Assembly: GCA_964562155.1 (NCBI GenBank)
Contig: CAZLRU010000008.1
Location: forward strand, 1 to 55,659
Direction: 5' to 3'
Source: JAGOUY01 sp964562155
GTDB taxonomy: Bacteria > Patescibacteriota > Patescibacteriia > 2-12-FULL-60-25
Length of the DNA: 55,659 nt
Shown: positions 16,050-25,016 of the stretch, piece by piece
Layout of the letters: each line of letters starts with the position of its first letter
Position numbering within the stretch: the first letter of the stretch is position 1
The notes under the pieces: model-generated
The model's database searches: none
Told to the model about the DNA's origin: nothing
Seen by the model: the letters and a program-made list of their open reading frames with translations, nothing else
Program-made: the position numbers and the translations under genes

Positions 16050-16910
16050 ATGCCAAACTTTGAAAGACAGTCATCGCCCTCACCTCGTTCAGGACGAAGT
16101 TGGAAAGAGATGATCGCAGGAGCCGCGTTGGTTGCTGGCGGAATAACAGGGGACGCGCATTCACGCGCTACGGCAAAATCAGATCACCCTGAGACGGTGA
16201 CTCAACCACAGGCGAGGAATGAACGCGCTCTTCCTGGAGTAAGAAGCGCAAGACAAGAACGTGTTCGAGCGGAACCCACGCTTGATGAATTACAGCGTAT
16301 ACGGATATTGAATCGCGAGTAGGCTGGGCAGCTGGGTCGTCTGCAAACCGAGAGCGCTATCAATTCAGGGACGATTCGTCATCACTATGGACGGTCTCAT
16401 GAGGCAAAAGAAGCATTTGAGGCGGATTTTTTACGTCATCATCAGGACGGAGTATTGAGAGAGGCGCTCATGGGTCGTACGGAAGCATTGACTCGGGCTG
16501 CGCAAGTAGCATTAGCCCAAGGTCATAACGAAGATTTTGTAGCTTTATCTGAATTAGTACACCCGTGGGATGGGGTCGAAGCAGCCGTATCTTTACATCA
16601 GGGAACGCGCGCGATCGAGATCTTTCGACGCATGCATAACATGGGGCTGCTTATCGCAAAAGGAGCTGGAGGAAATGAGTCCGAGGCGCAGACGGTGAGG
16701 GTGTTGGTTGATCATATGTCTCGACCAGAGAGGCATGAGCTACGGCGTGAAATTGATTCAGAGCTGGCCTTGATGCGTTTTCAGCGTGATCGCATGCGAG
16801 AACGAATGACGACTGCCGGTGAAAGTCAAAACGAAATCCAGCATGAAATGGAGATGCGACAAGGAGAGATTAGTAAGGTAGAGGCATTTGCTCAGCAGGC
16901 AAGGCGCTAA
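16050..16910 (+). pseudogene. Unknown exported/anchored protein split by one in-frame amber codon
   Basis: A single reading frame of 287 codons is open from ATG 16050 to TAA 16910 except for TAG at 16320-16322. The part before it (90 aa) has a basic start and a short hydrophobic segment (MIAGAALVAGGITG); the part after it (to residue 286) is charged and helical, ending in a coiled-coil-like EMEMRQGEISKVEAFAQ. Composition does not change at the stop, and TTG 16455 could restart the second half. I do not recognise the family. Most likely this is a nonsense mutation in a recent pseudogene or a sequencing error; readthrough is the interesting alternative. TAAAAT abuts the ATG. Confidence 0.65.
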
Positions 16911-16986
16911 GTGATCGGATGAGGCATCTGGATGACAGGGGTTGTTTATTGCTATCCAGGAATCCACGCGCTATCGTGCTCATTAT

Positions 16987-18432
16987 ATGCTTACCGCCAC
17001 GGATTTTTATCGCTATCTCCAGTGCCCGCATTGGCCCTATTGGGAACGATTCGGTGACCCGTTGGAGCGTCGCCCACTAACCGAGTTTGAAGAGCAGCGG
17101 TTAGCGGACGGGCTAGATCATGAAGAAAAGGTCGTGACGAGCCAATATGGGGTCTTTGAGGTTGTCTCGATTGAATCCCCGGCCGAGGGTGCCGCAAAAA
17201 CTCTTGAGCTCATGCGGGCAGGAGTCCCAACGATCTATCAGGGGTGGCTGGTTGATGGCGAATGGCAAGGAAGACCCGATATCCTCGAGCGTCATGAAGG
17301 AGAAAGTGCCTTAGGAGGTTGGTACTACGTGCCGGTTGATGTAAAACGCGCGCACGAACTTAAAAAAGAACACATTTTTCAATTAGTGTTTTACAGTATC
17401 TTACTCGATAAGATTCAACATCGATTCCCACCGCACCCCGCGATCTTAAACAGTGATGGAGAGCGGTTGGAGTTCGATCCTGATCAGTATCTGGCGGAAT
17501 TTCGTGAGACCGCCGTAAAACTCGAGCGTGTCGTTGCAGGTGAGCGTCCGGAACCAGTCTATCGAAAAACCTGTGAAGATACATCGCCATGGGGTCGAGC
17601 ATGTTTTCGATTAGCGAAAGAGCATGATGATATCGCCCTTCTCTTTAATGTTGAGGTGGCGAAACTTGTTTTTTTGCGCGAACAAGGGATTCGTACGATC
17701 TACCAAGCGGCCGATATGGATCCGGCAGCCTTCGCTGGTCTTGCGCCAGGGATGACTCTTCGCGCGCTTCAATCGATTCAACGTCAAGCGCGCTCGCTGG
17801 TTGATCATTCCGTTATTATCAAAAAACCCTGGACACATGAAACCAGCGGTTTAGAAATTCACTTCGATATTGAGAGTCATCCTATGACCGATACCGATTA
17901 TCTCTACGGTTTTTGGATCAAGGATGAGGCAGGGGAGCGCTATCATTCATTTGTCGCGGAACGACCCGAAGATGAAGAAAAGATGTGGAAAGAATTCTTG
18001 GCCTGGATCCCAACCTTGCCTGCCGATTATACGATCTATCATTACGCCACGTACGAAGCGAGTCGGTTAGAGATCTTGGGTAAGCGTTACGGAGATACGG
18101 ATAACGCCGTTCTCAAGCACTTTCGTTCTCGCCTTGTTGACCTGAAAGAAGCGGCCCGTGAGCATGCCGTATACCCGCTCTACTTCTATAGTCTTAAAAA
18201 TATCTGCAAGTTCCTTGGATTTTCTTGGACAAGCGAAGTGCAGAATGGGCGCGCTTCCATTACCGCCTACGAGTCTTGGTTATCAACCAAGGATCATGCG
18301 ATCCTTGAAGATATTGTGCGCTACAATCGAGACGATGTACGCGCGACCGCCCATTTGCTTAGCTGGCTAAACCGTTATGCGCGTGAAGAAACGAGCTATG
18401 CGTCACCCTACCCGTGGCAAGTCGGGTCATGA
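16987..18432 (+). CDS. TM0106-type nuclease: RecB-like plus RNase H-like domains
   Basis: 481 aa. The N-terminal half has a RecB/Cas4-like PD-(D/E)XK pattern: GRPDILER (D), YVPVDVKRA (D-x-K) and the helix EHIFQLVFYSILL (Q...Y), plus Cys residues (CPHW, CEDTSPWGRAC) that could hold an Fe-S cluster as in Cas4/AddB. The C-terminal half has DEDD/RNase H-like motifs: IHFDIESH, IYHYATYE and RYNRDDVRAT. This pairing is the TM0106 family of putative nucleases, probably in DNA repair or processing. No cas genes are nearby. I chose ATG 16987; an earlier TTG adds 15 unlikely residues. Confidence 0.85.
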   Translation: MLTATDFYRYLQCPHWPYWERFGDPLERRPLTEFEEQRLADGLDHEEKVVTSQYGVFEVVSIESPAEGAAKTLELMRAGVPTIYQGWLVDGEWQGRPDILERHEGESALGGWYYVPVDVKRAHELKKEHIFQLVFYSILLDKIQHRFPPHPAILNSDGERLEFDPDQYLAEFRETAVKLERVVAGERPEPVYRKTCEDTSPWGRACFRLAKEHDDIALLFNVEVAKLVFLREQGIRTIYQAADMDPAAFAGLAPGMTLRALQSIQRQARSLVDHSVIIKKPWTHETSGLEIHFDIESHPMTDTDYLYGFWIKDEAGERYHSFVAERPEDEEKMWKEFLAWIPTLPADYTIYHYATYEASRLEILGKRYGDTDNAVLKHFRSRLVDLKEAAREHAVYPLYFYSLKNICKFLGFSWTSEVQNGRASITAYESWLSTKDHAILEDIVRYNRDDVRATAHLLSWLNRYAREETSYASPYPWQVGS

Positions 18433-18444
18433 TAGGCTTCTTCT

Positions 18445-19623
18445 ATGAAACGTTTTCTTTTGACTGGTCTATGTTGCCTTGCGCTGATCGCCGGGCTCAC
18501 TTCTCCGTTACATGCGCAAGGCGCGGATTCCACCGATGGGGCGGCGGTAGGGACGCAGGCAGCTGTTGAAGGCGCATACGAGCGTGGCATCGTAGAAGCA
18601 GTCTCGCTACGGGATCAAAAAACCACCTCCACCGGCCAACAAGTTGAGGTTTATCAAGTGCGGTTCTTATCCGGCCCAACCAGTGGCAAAGTCGAAGACA
18701 TTTCTTCAGATATCGGCTCCAATCCCTATCGGTTGGCGCCGGAGATAGGGGACAAGGTCGTTATCTTTGTTCAGCCCGGCAACGATGGAAAGTCAAACTA
18801 TTATTTGGAAGGGTTTGATCGTCGCGCTGCCCTTATCTGGCTCGTGGTTTTATTTGTTCTTATGTTAGTCCTTTTGTCTGGATGGCAAGGACTCAAGGTT
18901 GCTCTTTCTATTGTTATTTCGATTGCGCTCATTGGCTACGTCCTCATCCCACTGTTCTTGCGTGGCATGAATCCCGTTCCTATCGCCATTGTGTTGGCCG
19001 GTGTGTTCACTCTTATCTCGACGGGGTTATCGACCGGCTGGAATCGGAAGGCTGTGGCAACCGCTATTGGAACCATTGGAGGTTCTCTGGTGGCCTACGC
19101 TGTTTCCTGGTTATTCGCCGATTGGGCGCACCTATCCGGTCTTGCGACGGAAGAAGACCGTCTCTTTTTCGATAAAAATCCACTCTTGAATCCGCGCGGC
19201 CTCCTCTTTGCTGGCATTATCATCGCTTCCGCGGGAGTTGTGGAAGACGTGGCTGTGTCCATCGTGTCGGGAATCGCAGAAGTTCGCAAAGCCAACCATC
19301 GCCTCTCGTTAAAAGAGCTCTTTCGAGCAGGCATGGTTATTGGGAATGATCACATGTCGGCTCTTGCGAATACTCTCGTCTACGCCTATGTCGGCGGCTC
19401 GCTTTCAACGCTGCTCTTGTATACCCAGTTTGGCGGCTCTTGGCTGAAATTCGTGAACTTTGATTCCGTGGTTGATGAGGTTATCCGTTCTCTGTCGGGC
19501 ACGATTGGTCTCATTTTTACCGTGCCGATTACCGCCTTACTCGCCGCCTACGTTATCAAACGCGAGTCTCTCGCGAGCCTAGAAGGGGATCGAGAAACGT
19601 CTCATCAAGGGCATTCTCACTAA
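18445..19623 (+). CDS. YibE/F family membrane protein
   Basis: 392 aa. Seen: a signal peptide (FLLTGLCCLALIAGLTSPLHAQG), an exported beta domain (about 50-125, GIVEAVSLRD... GDKVVIFVQPG), then seven or so membrane helices. The conserved YibE/F block includes FAGIIIASAGVVEDVAVSIVSG and GNDHMSALANTLVYAYVG. The function of the family is unknown; transport or envelope roles have been proposed. It starts 12 nt after the nuclease gene stop and is probably cotranscribed with it. Confidence 0.88.
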   Translation: MKRFLLTGLCCLALIAGLTSPLHAQGADSTDGAAVGTQAAVEGAYERGIVEAVSLRDQKTTSTGQQVEVYQVRFLSGPTSGKVEDISSDIGSNPYRLAPEIGDKVVIFVQPGNDGKSNYYLEGFDRRAALIWLVVLFVLMLVLLSGWQGLKVALSIVISIALIGYVLIPLFLRGMNPVPIAIVLAGVFTLISTGLSTGWNRKAVATAIGTIGGSLVAYAVSWLFADWAHLSGLATEEDRLFFDKNPLLNPRGLLFAGIIIASAGVVEDVAVSIVSGIAEVRKANHRLSLKELFRAGMVIGNDHMSALANTLVYAYVGGSLSTLLLYTQFGGSWLKFVNFDSVVDEVIRSLSGTIGLIFTVPITALLAAYVIKRESLASLEGDRETSHQGHSH

Positions 19624-19676
19624 CGCTTGTCAGAGAAAGTTATTATTTGGTACCGTTCTTGAATCCTATCCAGTGT

Positions 19677-19750
19677 CGGGCTATAGCGCAGTTGGCTAGC
19701 GCGCCACGTTCGGGACGTGGAGGTCGTGGGTTCAAGTCCCACTAGCCCGA
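19677..19750 (+). tRNA. tRNA-Pro (anticodon CGG)
   Basis: Acceptor CGGGCTA/TAGCCCG, D stem GCGC/GCGC, anticodon stem CCACG/CGTGG with loop TTCGGGA (CGG), T stem GTGGG/CCCAC with loop TTCAAGT. CCA is not encoded (ACAG follows), unlike the other tRNAs here. Confidence 0.93.
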
Positions 19751-19773
19751 CAGTGGATAGGATTTTATAGGTA

Positions 19774-19868
19774 ACGGCTATAGCGCAATGGCGAGCGCGC
19801 TTCGTGAGGGAGTTGAAGCGAGTGCTCGGAGCTTCAATAAGGCCGGGAGTTCGAATCTTGTTAGTCCA
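19774..19868 (+). pseudogene. Degenerate tRNA-like sequence
   Basis: 24 nt after tRNA-Pro, the block GGCTATAGCGCA is repeated and leads into a perfect D stem (GCGC/GCGC), an anticodon-like arm CTTCG/TGAAG with an oversize 9-nt loop, a long variable region, a T-loop-like TTCGAAT and TTAGTCCA. The acceptor pairs only over 5 of 7 positions and the T stem has a mismatch. It looks like a decayed tRNA with a long variable arm, or a tRNA-Pro duplication fused to one. Confidence 0.4.
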
Positions 19869-19935
19869 AGTGGTGTGAAGTGAAATGTCTTGAGTGTTAT
19901 TCAGGAGGGGGTAAAACAGAACTTATAATGAATGT

Positions 19936-20739
19936 ATGAATATCATTTCCTTAAATACCTTTGGCGGTAAGATATTTGAGCCATTCATGCGGTTTGTTGA
20001 GCAAAGAGCGGAAGAAACGGATGTCTTTTGTTTTCAGGAGGTCATGGGTAATGAGAAGGGCGAGGTGCGTAATATCTCCTTGGGCTTCCGTACGAATGAG
20101 TTGCAAGAACTGGAGCGACGCTTGCCCGATTTTCATGTCTACTACGCGGTCACTCAGGATGATATGGATATGGAACCCATTCCTGGCGCAACCGTGCATT
20201 GGGGGGTGGCGACCTTTGTAAAAAAATCTCATACAGTGATTAGTCACCAAGACTTCTTTTTGTGTAATGGTCGCAATACCTACATTCCTCAAGACTACAG
20301 TACGCTTGGATATAATGCGCTCTGTGTCACGATAGCGACGGATGCGTTTCCCCTCACGATCTGTAATATGCACGGTATCTCAGAGCCGGGTCATAAACGG
20401 GATACTCCTCAGCGCTTGGCACAGTCACAAAAAATTCTAGATTCTCTGAAAGATCAAGCAGGGGAGAAAATCATTATGGGAGATTTTAATCTCTTTCCTG
20501 ATACGGAAAGTGTACATATGTTTGAGAGTGCTGGGTTTCGTAATCTCATTCGGGAGTATGGTATCCCTACCACGCGCGGGACATTGGTTAAGCAACTCAA
20601 TCCACACTACGCGAACACGCCGCTTGGATTTCAGGAATTTGCTGATTACACATTCATCAGTCCAGGTATCGAAGTAAAAACGTTTGAAGTGCCAGACCTT
20701 CCTGTTTCGGATCATTTGCCCATGATGCTGAAGATCTGA
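19936..20739 (+). CDS. Endonuclease/exonuclease/phosphatase family protein
   Basis: 267 aa. Members are Mg-dependent phosphodiesterases (DNases, lipid phosphatases). Seen: N-terminal NIISLNTFGGK (metal-site Asn), CFQEV (catalytic Glu), MGDFNLFPD (Asp/Asn of the active site) and C-terminal PVSDHLPMML (SDHxP). All key residues of the EEP fold are present. The substrate is unknown. There is no signal peptide, so it acts in the cytoplasm. A perfect TATAAT ends 6 nt before ATG 19936, strongly suggesting a leaderless transcript. A shared terminator separates it from convergent clpB. Confidence 0.87.
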   Translation: MNIISLNTFGGKIFEPFMRFVEQRAEETDVFCFQEVMGNEKGEVRNISLGFRTNELQELERRLPDFHVYYAVTQDDMDMEPIPGATVHWGVATFVKKSHTVISHQDFFLCNGRNTYIPQDYSTLGYNALCVTIATDAFPLTICNMHGISEPGHKRDTPQRLAQSQKILDSLKDQAGEKIIMGDFNLFPDTESVHMFESAGFRNLIREYGIPTTRGTLVKQLNPHYANTPLGFQEFADYTFISPGIEVKTFEVPDLPVSDHLPMMLKI

Positions 20740-20743
20740 TGTT

Positions 20744-20778
20744 AAAAAACACCCCCGACGATCTCGGGAGTGTTTTTT
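20744..20778. terminator. Bidirectional terminator between the EEP gene and clpB
   Basis: AAAAAACAC and GTGTTTTTT arms enclose a CCGA/TCGG stem, giving a T-run on both strands between two convergent genes. Confidence 0.85.
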
Positions 20779-20781
20779 GAT

Positions 20782-23421
20782 TTATCCGATCTTCATGACA
20801 ATGGTATCCTTGCTCGCATCGATCTTTACCTCATCACCCTCTTTGATCTCGTGCTTAATCATCTTAAGTGCGAGCTCGTCCAGGATAAGGTCCTGAATGG
20901 CGCGCTTCAGTGGTCGCGCGCCAAAGGATGGATCATACCCCTTATCGGCCACGAGTTTGCGAGCCTTGTCAGTGAATGTGAGTGTAATCTTTTTTTGTTG
21001 CAAACGTTTCACGACAGAGGCGAGTTGTAAATCGACGATCTGTGCCAGGTCTGCTTTGACTAACGCCTGGAACATAACGATCTCATCGACACGATTCAAA
21101 AATTCGGGTCGGAAGTGGTCGCGCAATAGTTCCATGACTTTATTGCGGATATCCTCTGCTTTACTGACTTCCTTCTCATTTTGATCCGCAAATCCAATCG
21201 ATCCGCGGCGCTTGCCCCAATCCAAGATCATGTCTGATCCGATATTCGAAGTCATGATAATGATCGTGTTCTTAAAGTTAACCTGACGGCCTTTTCCATC
21301 TGTCAGCCGACCGTCATCAAGTACTTGCAGCAAGAGATGAAAGACGTCTGGATGGGCTTTCTCGACTTCATCAAGGAGCACAACGGCATATGGACGTCGT
21401 CGGATCTTTTCCGTGAGCTGCCCACCCTCATCATAACCAACGTATCCAGGAGGGGAGCCAACCATGCGAGAAACGGAATGCTTCTCCATGTACTCAGACA
21501 TATCGACGCGAATCATCGCATCTTCATCATCAAACATGGTGGCGGCTAAGGCGCGTGCGAGCTCCGTTTTTCCAACACCCGTTGGACCCAAGAAGAGAAA
21601 CGATCCAATCGGACGTTTTTCTTCGCTAATACCGGCACGGGATCGGCGGAGTGCGTTTGAGACGGCTTCAACGGCTTCATGTTGGCCGATGACACGTTTA
21701 TGAAGCTCATCCTCCAAATGAGCTAAGCGATCCGCTTCTGATTGCAGCATGCGTTGCACGGGAATGCCCGTCCAGCGAGCCACGACCGTGGCGATATCTT
21801 CCTCGGTGACAGCGTCTTTTAAGAGCCCGCGTTGACCTTGGAGTTCCTTGAGTTTTTGTTCCGTTTCACGTTGTTTTTTTTCAAATTCCGGTAATCGTCC
21901 ATAGCGAATCTCAGAGACTTTTTCTAAATCTCCTCGGCGTTCAGCGATCTCTGCCTCCATCTTTAGGCGTTCAAGATTCTTTTTTGTTTCTTGAATAGCG
22001 GTAATCAATTCTTTTTCCGCTTGCCAAGATAGCTCGAGTTGATTCGATTTTTCACGAACCTCGCTCAAATGTTTTTCCAGAGTGTGCAAACGCTCCTTGG
22101 ATTCCGCATCTTCTTCTTTAGCGAGCGCGCGCTTTTCAATCTCAGATTTCATGAGGTCACGCTTAAGCTTGTCCAGTTCTTCCGGTAGAGAATCAATCTG
22201 CATGCGCAACGCGGAAGCCGCCTCATCAATTAAATCAACCGCTTTATCGGGCAGAAAACGATCACTGATATAGCGGGTTGAGAGTTTTACCGCTGAAACA
22301 ATGGCGCTATCGGTAATGCGTACCCCGCTATGCAGCTCGTACTTGTCTTTAATCCCGCGCAGGATGGCGATCGTGTCATCTTCTGAGGGTTCATTCACGT
22401 AGACCGGCTGAAAGCGACGGGCTAATGCCGCGTCTTTCTCAATATATTTTTGGTACTCTTGAAGGGTTGTTGCGCCCACCGCTCGCAATTCACCACGTGC
22501 TAAAGCGGGTTTGAGCATGTTTGACGCATCCAGTGATCCGCTGTCTCCCGACGTACCGGCACCGACCAAGGTGTGAAGCTCATCGATAAACAAAATCACC
22601 TTACCGGCCGATTTTTCGACGTCACGAATAACGGCCTTCAAGCGCTCTTCAAACTCGCCACGAAACTTAGTCCCGGCGACGAGCGCTCCAATATCAAGAG
22701 AGATGACATCTTTGTCTTTAAGCGATTCAGGGACATCACCAGCTACAATGCGTTGAGCTAATCCTTCTACGATAGCGGTCTTTCCTGTGCCCGCCTCGCC
22801 GATCAAGACAGGATTGTTTTTGGTGCGACGAAGAAGAATTTGCATCACGCGTCTGATTTCATCATCACGTCCAATCACCGGATCAAGCTTTTCTTGACGA
22901 GCGAGGGCGGTTAGATTCTTTGCGTATTTTTCCAGTGCTTGATACGCGCTTTCTGGTTCTGGGCTATCGACCTTCACATTTCCACGAACATCCTTAAGAG
23001 CCTTAAGCAAGGCTTCCGTGGTCACGTTATTCTGGGACAGGATGGTGGTAATTTCATCACGTCCTTCGGTCAGGGCGAGGAGGAGGTGCTCGGTGGAGAT
23101 GTATTCATCTTTAAATTGTTTTGCGACTCGATCAGCCGCTTGTAGAGCTTTCACAAGCTCCGGAGAAAGATAGAGCTGACCAATTCCGCCGGTTGAGTGA
23201 GTGCGGGGGAGTCGTTCTAAGCTGATTTGTGCCTGTGCTCGTAGAGCTGCCGGAGAAATGGACAGCTTGTTAAATAGAGCGGGAATCACGCCATCTTCTT
23301 GGCTTAATAGGGCATAAAAAAGATGCATCGGCTCTAACGAAGCTTGTCCATTTTGGAGGGCCAATTGTTGCGCAATATTGAGCGCTTCTTGGCTTTTGGT
23401 GGTGAAATTTTGTGGCAACAT
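20782..23421 (-). CDS. clpB: ATP-dependent disaggregase ClpB
   Basis: 879 aa. ClpB is a hexameric Hsp100 that works with DnaK to rescue aggregated proteins. Seen: an N-terminal Clp repeat domain (1-145), first AAA+ with Walker A GEAGTGKT (208-215) and Walker B VILFIDELH, a long coiled-coil middle domain (about 400-530, Glu/Lys-rich), which separates ClpB from ClpA/ClpC, second AAA+ with GPTGVGKT and VVLLDEVEKAHPDV, and a C-terminal D2-small domain. Length is normal. The start at ATG 23421 follows a 5' leader that carries a CIRCE element, so HrcA heat-shock control is expected. Confidence 0.97.
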   Translation of the reverse strand: MLPQNFTTKSQEALNIAQQLALQNGQASLEPMHLFYALLSQEDGVIPALFNKLSISPAALRAQAQISLERLPRTHSTGGIGQLYLSPELVKALQAADRVAKQFKDEYISTEHLLLALTEGRDEITTILSQNNVTTEALLKALKDVRGNVKVDSPEPESAYQALEKYAKNLTALARQEKLDPVIGRDDEIRRVMQILLRRTKNNPVLIGEAGTGKTAIVEGLAQRIVAGDVPESLKDKDVISLDIGALVAGTKFRGEFEERLKAVIRDVEKSAGKVILFIDELHTLVGAGTSGDSGSLDASNMLKPALARGELRAVGATTLQEYQKYIEKDAALARRFQPVYVNEPSEDDTIAILRGIKDKYELHSGVRITDSAIVSAVKLSTRYISDRFLPDKAVDLIDEAASALRMQIDSLPEELDKLKRDLMKSEIEKRALAKEEDAESKERLHTLEKHLSEVREKSNQLELSWQAEKELITAIQETKKNLERLKMEAEIAERRGDLEKVSEIRYGRLPEFEKKQRETEQKLKELQGQRGLLKDAVTEEDIATVVARWTGIPVQRMLQSEADRLAHLEDELHKRVIGQHEAVEAVSNALRRSRAGISEEKRPIGSFLFLGPTGVGKTELARALAATMFDDEDAMIRVDMSEYMEKHSVSRMVGSPPGYVGYDEGGQLTEKIRRRPYAVVLLDEVEKAHPDVFHLLLQVLDDGRLTDGKGRQVNFKNTIIIMTSNIGSDMILDWGKRRGSIGFADQNEKEVSKAEDIRNKVMELLRDHFRPEFLNRVDEIVMFQALVKADLAQIVDLQLASVVKRLQQKKITLTFTDKARKLVADKGYDPSFGARPLKRAIQDLILDELALKMIKHEIKEGDEVKIDASKDTIVMKIG

Positions 23422-23434
23422 AGGGAAATTTTAT

Positions 23435-23461
23435 TTAGCACTCTAGGCTTGTGACTGCTAA
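23435..23461 (-). promoter_or_regulatory. CIRCE operator (HrcA binding site)
   Basis: TTAGCACTC, nine bases and GACTGCTAA, against the consensus TTAGCACTC-N9-GAGTGCTAA: one mismatch in 18. It lies between the promoter and the clpB start, where HrcA would block transcription. Confidence 0.88.
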
Positions 23462-23465
23462 ATCA

Positions 23466-23494
23466 AGTATATAAACCTCCCCAAGAAAGGTCAA
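23466..23494 (-). promoter_or_regulatory. Promoter of clpB
   Basis: TTGACC, exactly 17 nt and TATACT on the minus strand. The transcription start would fall at the CIRCE element. Confidence 0.8.
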
Positions 23495-23513
23495 GGATGT
23501 GTGAGTTCGAGTT

Positions 23514-24257
23514 CTAACGCAGGCCTCCTATATCCACGGGTTGGTTGATATCTGTATAAGAAACCTCGGTTTCGCCCTCGGCGTATTCGTTAATGATGTA
23601 GGTAGGAAAGCCATCTTTAACACATAAAACCGTTTTGGCTGTATCTCCATTCGGGAGCACTTCTGTATAAGTGTAGCGCTGACATCCGCGTTCGTCTGCC
23701 TTGCTTTCTAGAATCCGTGTCGAATCAGAGACGAGGAGTTGGTTTGGTCGGGACTGAGAAGGAAAAGCCACCTGAAAAAATAAACGTAAACGATCTCCTT
23801 CATCGGTGTGAGTAATGGTTTGCCAGCTGCTTGTGTTGGCTCGAAAGTAAATTTGATTGTCGAGGACGAGGACTTCGCTTTTTGTTTGTGGATTCAAGGT
23901 AATAATTCCTCTAAAACCGTGGCTTCGATCAAAGCTAAGTTCACCCTTCACGTGATCGGATTGACCATCGGCCGGAGGTAGAGTTAAAACCGCTTTAAAG
24001 GATGTTGCGGCGGCAAGATTCGCGAGAGCTTGTCGTAAAAGGGGGAGTTCTGTTGGTTCAGCCCGCACCGTGTCAAACAGTTTTTGCGTGGCTTTTGGAG
24101 GGGCTCCTGTAGGTGCAGATCCACGAGGGGGAGGAGTGTCCTGAATGACACCGCGCCAATTGGTGGCGCGCGGCACGGTTCCATAGTCAGGATCTTTACA
24201 GCCAAATCCAAAGAGCGCTACTGCCAAACAAGGAACCAAGAGAGACAAACGACGCAT
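23514..24257 (-). CDS. Lipoprotein of unknown function
   Basis: 247 aa. Seen: a signal peptide with lipobox LFGFGC (Cys about residue 20), a Pro/Ala-rich spacer (25-55), then a beta-rich domain of about 180 residues (for example GELSFDRSHGFRGIITL and EVLVLDNQIYFRAN). This layout resembles LolA/LppX-like lipoproteins that bind hydrophobic cargo, but the assignment is structural guesswork. The protein would be anchored on the outer face of the cytoplasmic membrane. It is divergent from rsmI; its stop is about 20 nt upstream of the clpB promoter. Confidence 0.75.
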   Translation of the reverse strand: MRRLSLLVPCLAVALFGFGCKDPDYGTVPRATNWRGVIQDTPPPRGSAPTGAPPKATQKLFDTVRAEPTELPLLRQALANLAAATSFKAVLTLPPADGQSDHVKGELSFDRSHGFRGIITLNPQTKSEVLVLDNQIYFRANTSSWQTITHTDEGDRLRLFFQVAFPSQSRPNQLLVSDSTRILESKADERGCQRYTYTEVLPNGDTAKTVLCVKDGFPTYIINEYAEGETEVSYTDINQPVDIGGLR

Positions 24258-24324
24258 ATAGAGACCATTGTGCCAGGCATACGCGCTTCTCGCAAAAAAA
24301 CTGGAAATCTGTTACAAACAGACC

Positions 24325-25002
24325 ATGATCGGAACTCTTTATATCATCGCGACCCCGATTGGGAACTTAGAGGACATGACGCATCGCGCTGTACGAATCT
24401 TGCGCGAAGTGGATCTGATTGCGTGCGAAGACACGCGCGTAAGTTCTCGGTTATTGTCTCATTACGAGATCCATAAGCCCTTGGTGGCCTGTTTTGAGCA
24501 CTCATCTATTGGGCAGCTGAATCGCATTCTTGATGCTCTTATGTCGGGTTCCTCGGTGGCGTACATATCAGACGCGGGTACCCCTGGAGTGAACGATCCA
24601 GGCGGGAAGCTTATAGAAGCTGCGACAAAGGCCAAATTTCCCATTAGTATTGTCCCTATTCCCGGCGCTTCTGCTCTAACGACAGCGATCTCTGTTTGTG
24701 GCTTTCCGATGGATGAGTTTGTGTATCTTGGGTTTGTTCCGCATAAAAAAGGACGTGAGACGATGTTTCGTGAAATCGCCGCGCGAGAAGTTCCCTCCGT
24801 CTTCTTCGAATCCACGCATCGAATTGAAAAAACCCTCGAATCCCTGGCCAAGGTTCTCGAACCAACTCGGTCCCTTTTTATTGCCCGCGAATTGACGAAG
24901 CTCCACGAAACCCTCTACCGTGGCCCTATCGAACACGTTCGGGCCGCGCTCCAAACCACAAGCACGAAAGGCGAGTTTGTCGTAATCGTAGGACCGGCCT
25001 AA
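24325..25002 (+). CDS. rsmI: 16S rRNA (cytidine1402-2'-O)-methyltransferase
   Basis: 225 aa. RsmI methylates the ribose of C1402 in the decoding centre. Seen: LYIIATPIGNLEDMTHRAVRIL at the start, CEDTRVSSRLLSHY, the glycine-rich SDAGTPGVNDPGGKL, VPIPGASALTTAISVCGF, and FFESTHRIEKTLESL, all family hallmarks of the tetrapyrrole-methylase fold. It lacks the short C-terminal extension of the E. coli enzyme. I chose ATG 24325, where homology begins; TACAAA ends exactly 6 nt upstream, so it is probably leaderless. metG follows 14 nt later. Confidence 0.95.
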   Translation: MIGTLYIIATPIGNLEDMTHRAVRILREVDLIACEDTRVSSRLLSHYEIHKPLVACFEHSSIGQLNRILDALMSGSSVAYISDAGTPGVNDPGGKLIEAATKAKFPISIVPIPGASALTTAISVCGFPMDEFVYLGFVPHKKGRETMFREIAAREVPSVFFESTHRIEKTLESLAKVLEPTRSLFIARELTKLHETLYRGPIEHVRAALQTTSTKGEFVVIVGPA

Positions 25003-25016
25003 TAAGTCCCATCTCA

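Noticed and set aside
16320..16322. Recoded stop codon as evidence for an altered genetic code
   Set aside because: TAG and TGA both end well-defined genes elsewhere in the window, for example rpmF (TAG) and the EEP gene (TGA).
16987..18432. Cas4-like nuclease as part of a CRISPR system
   Set aside because: The RecB-like domain is fused to an RNase H-like domain (TM0106 type), and no cas genes or direct-repeat arrays were seen in the window.
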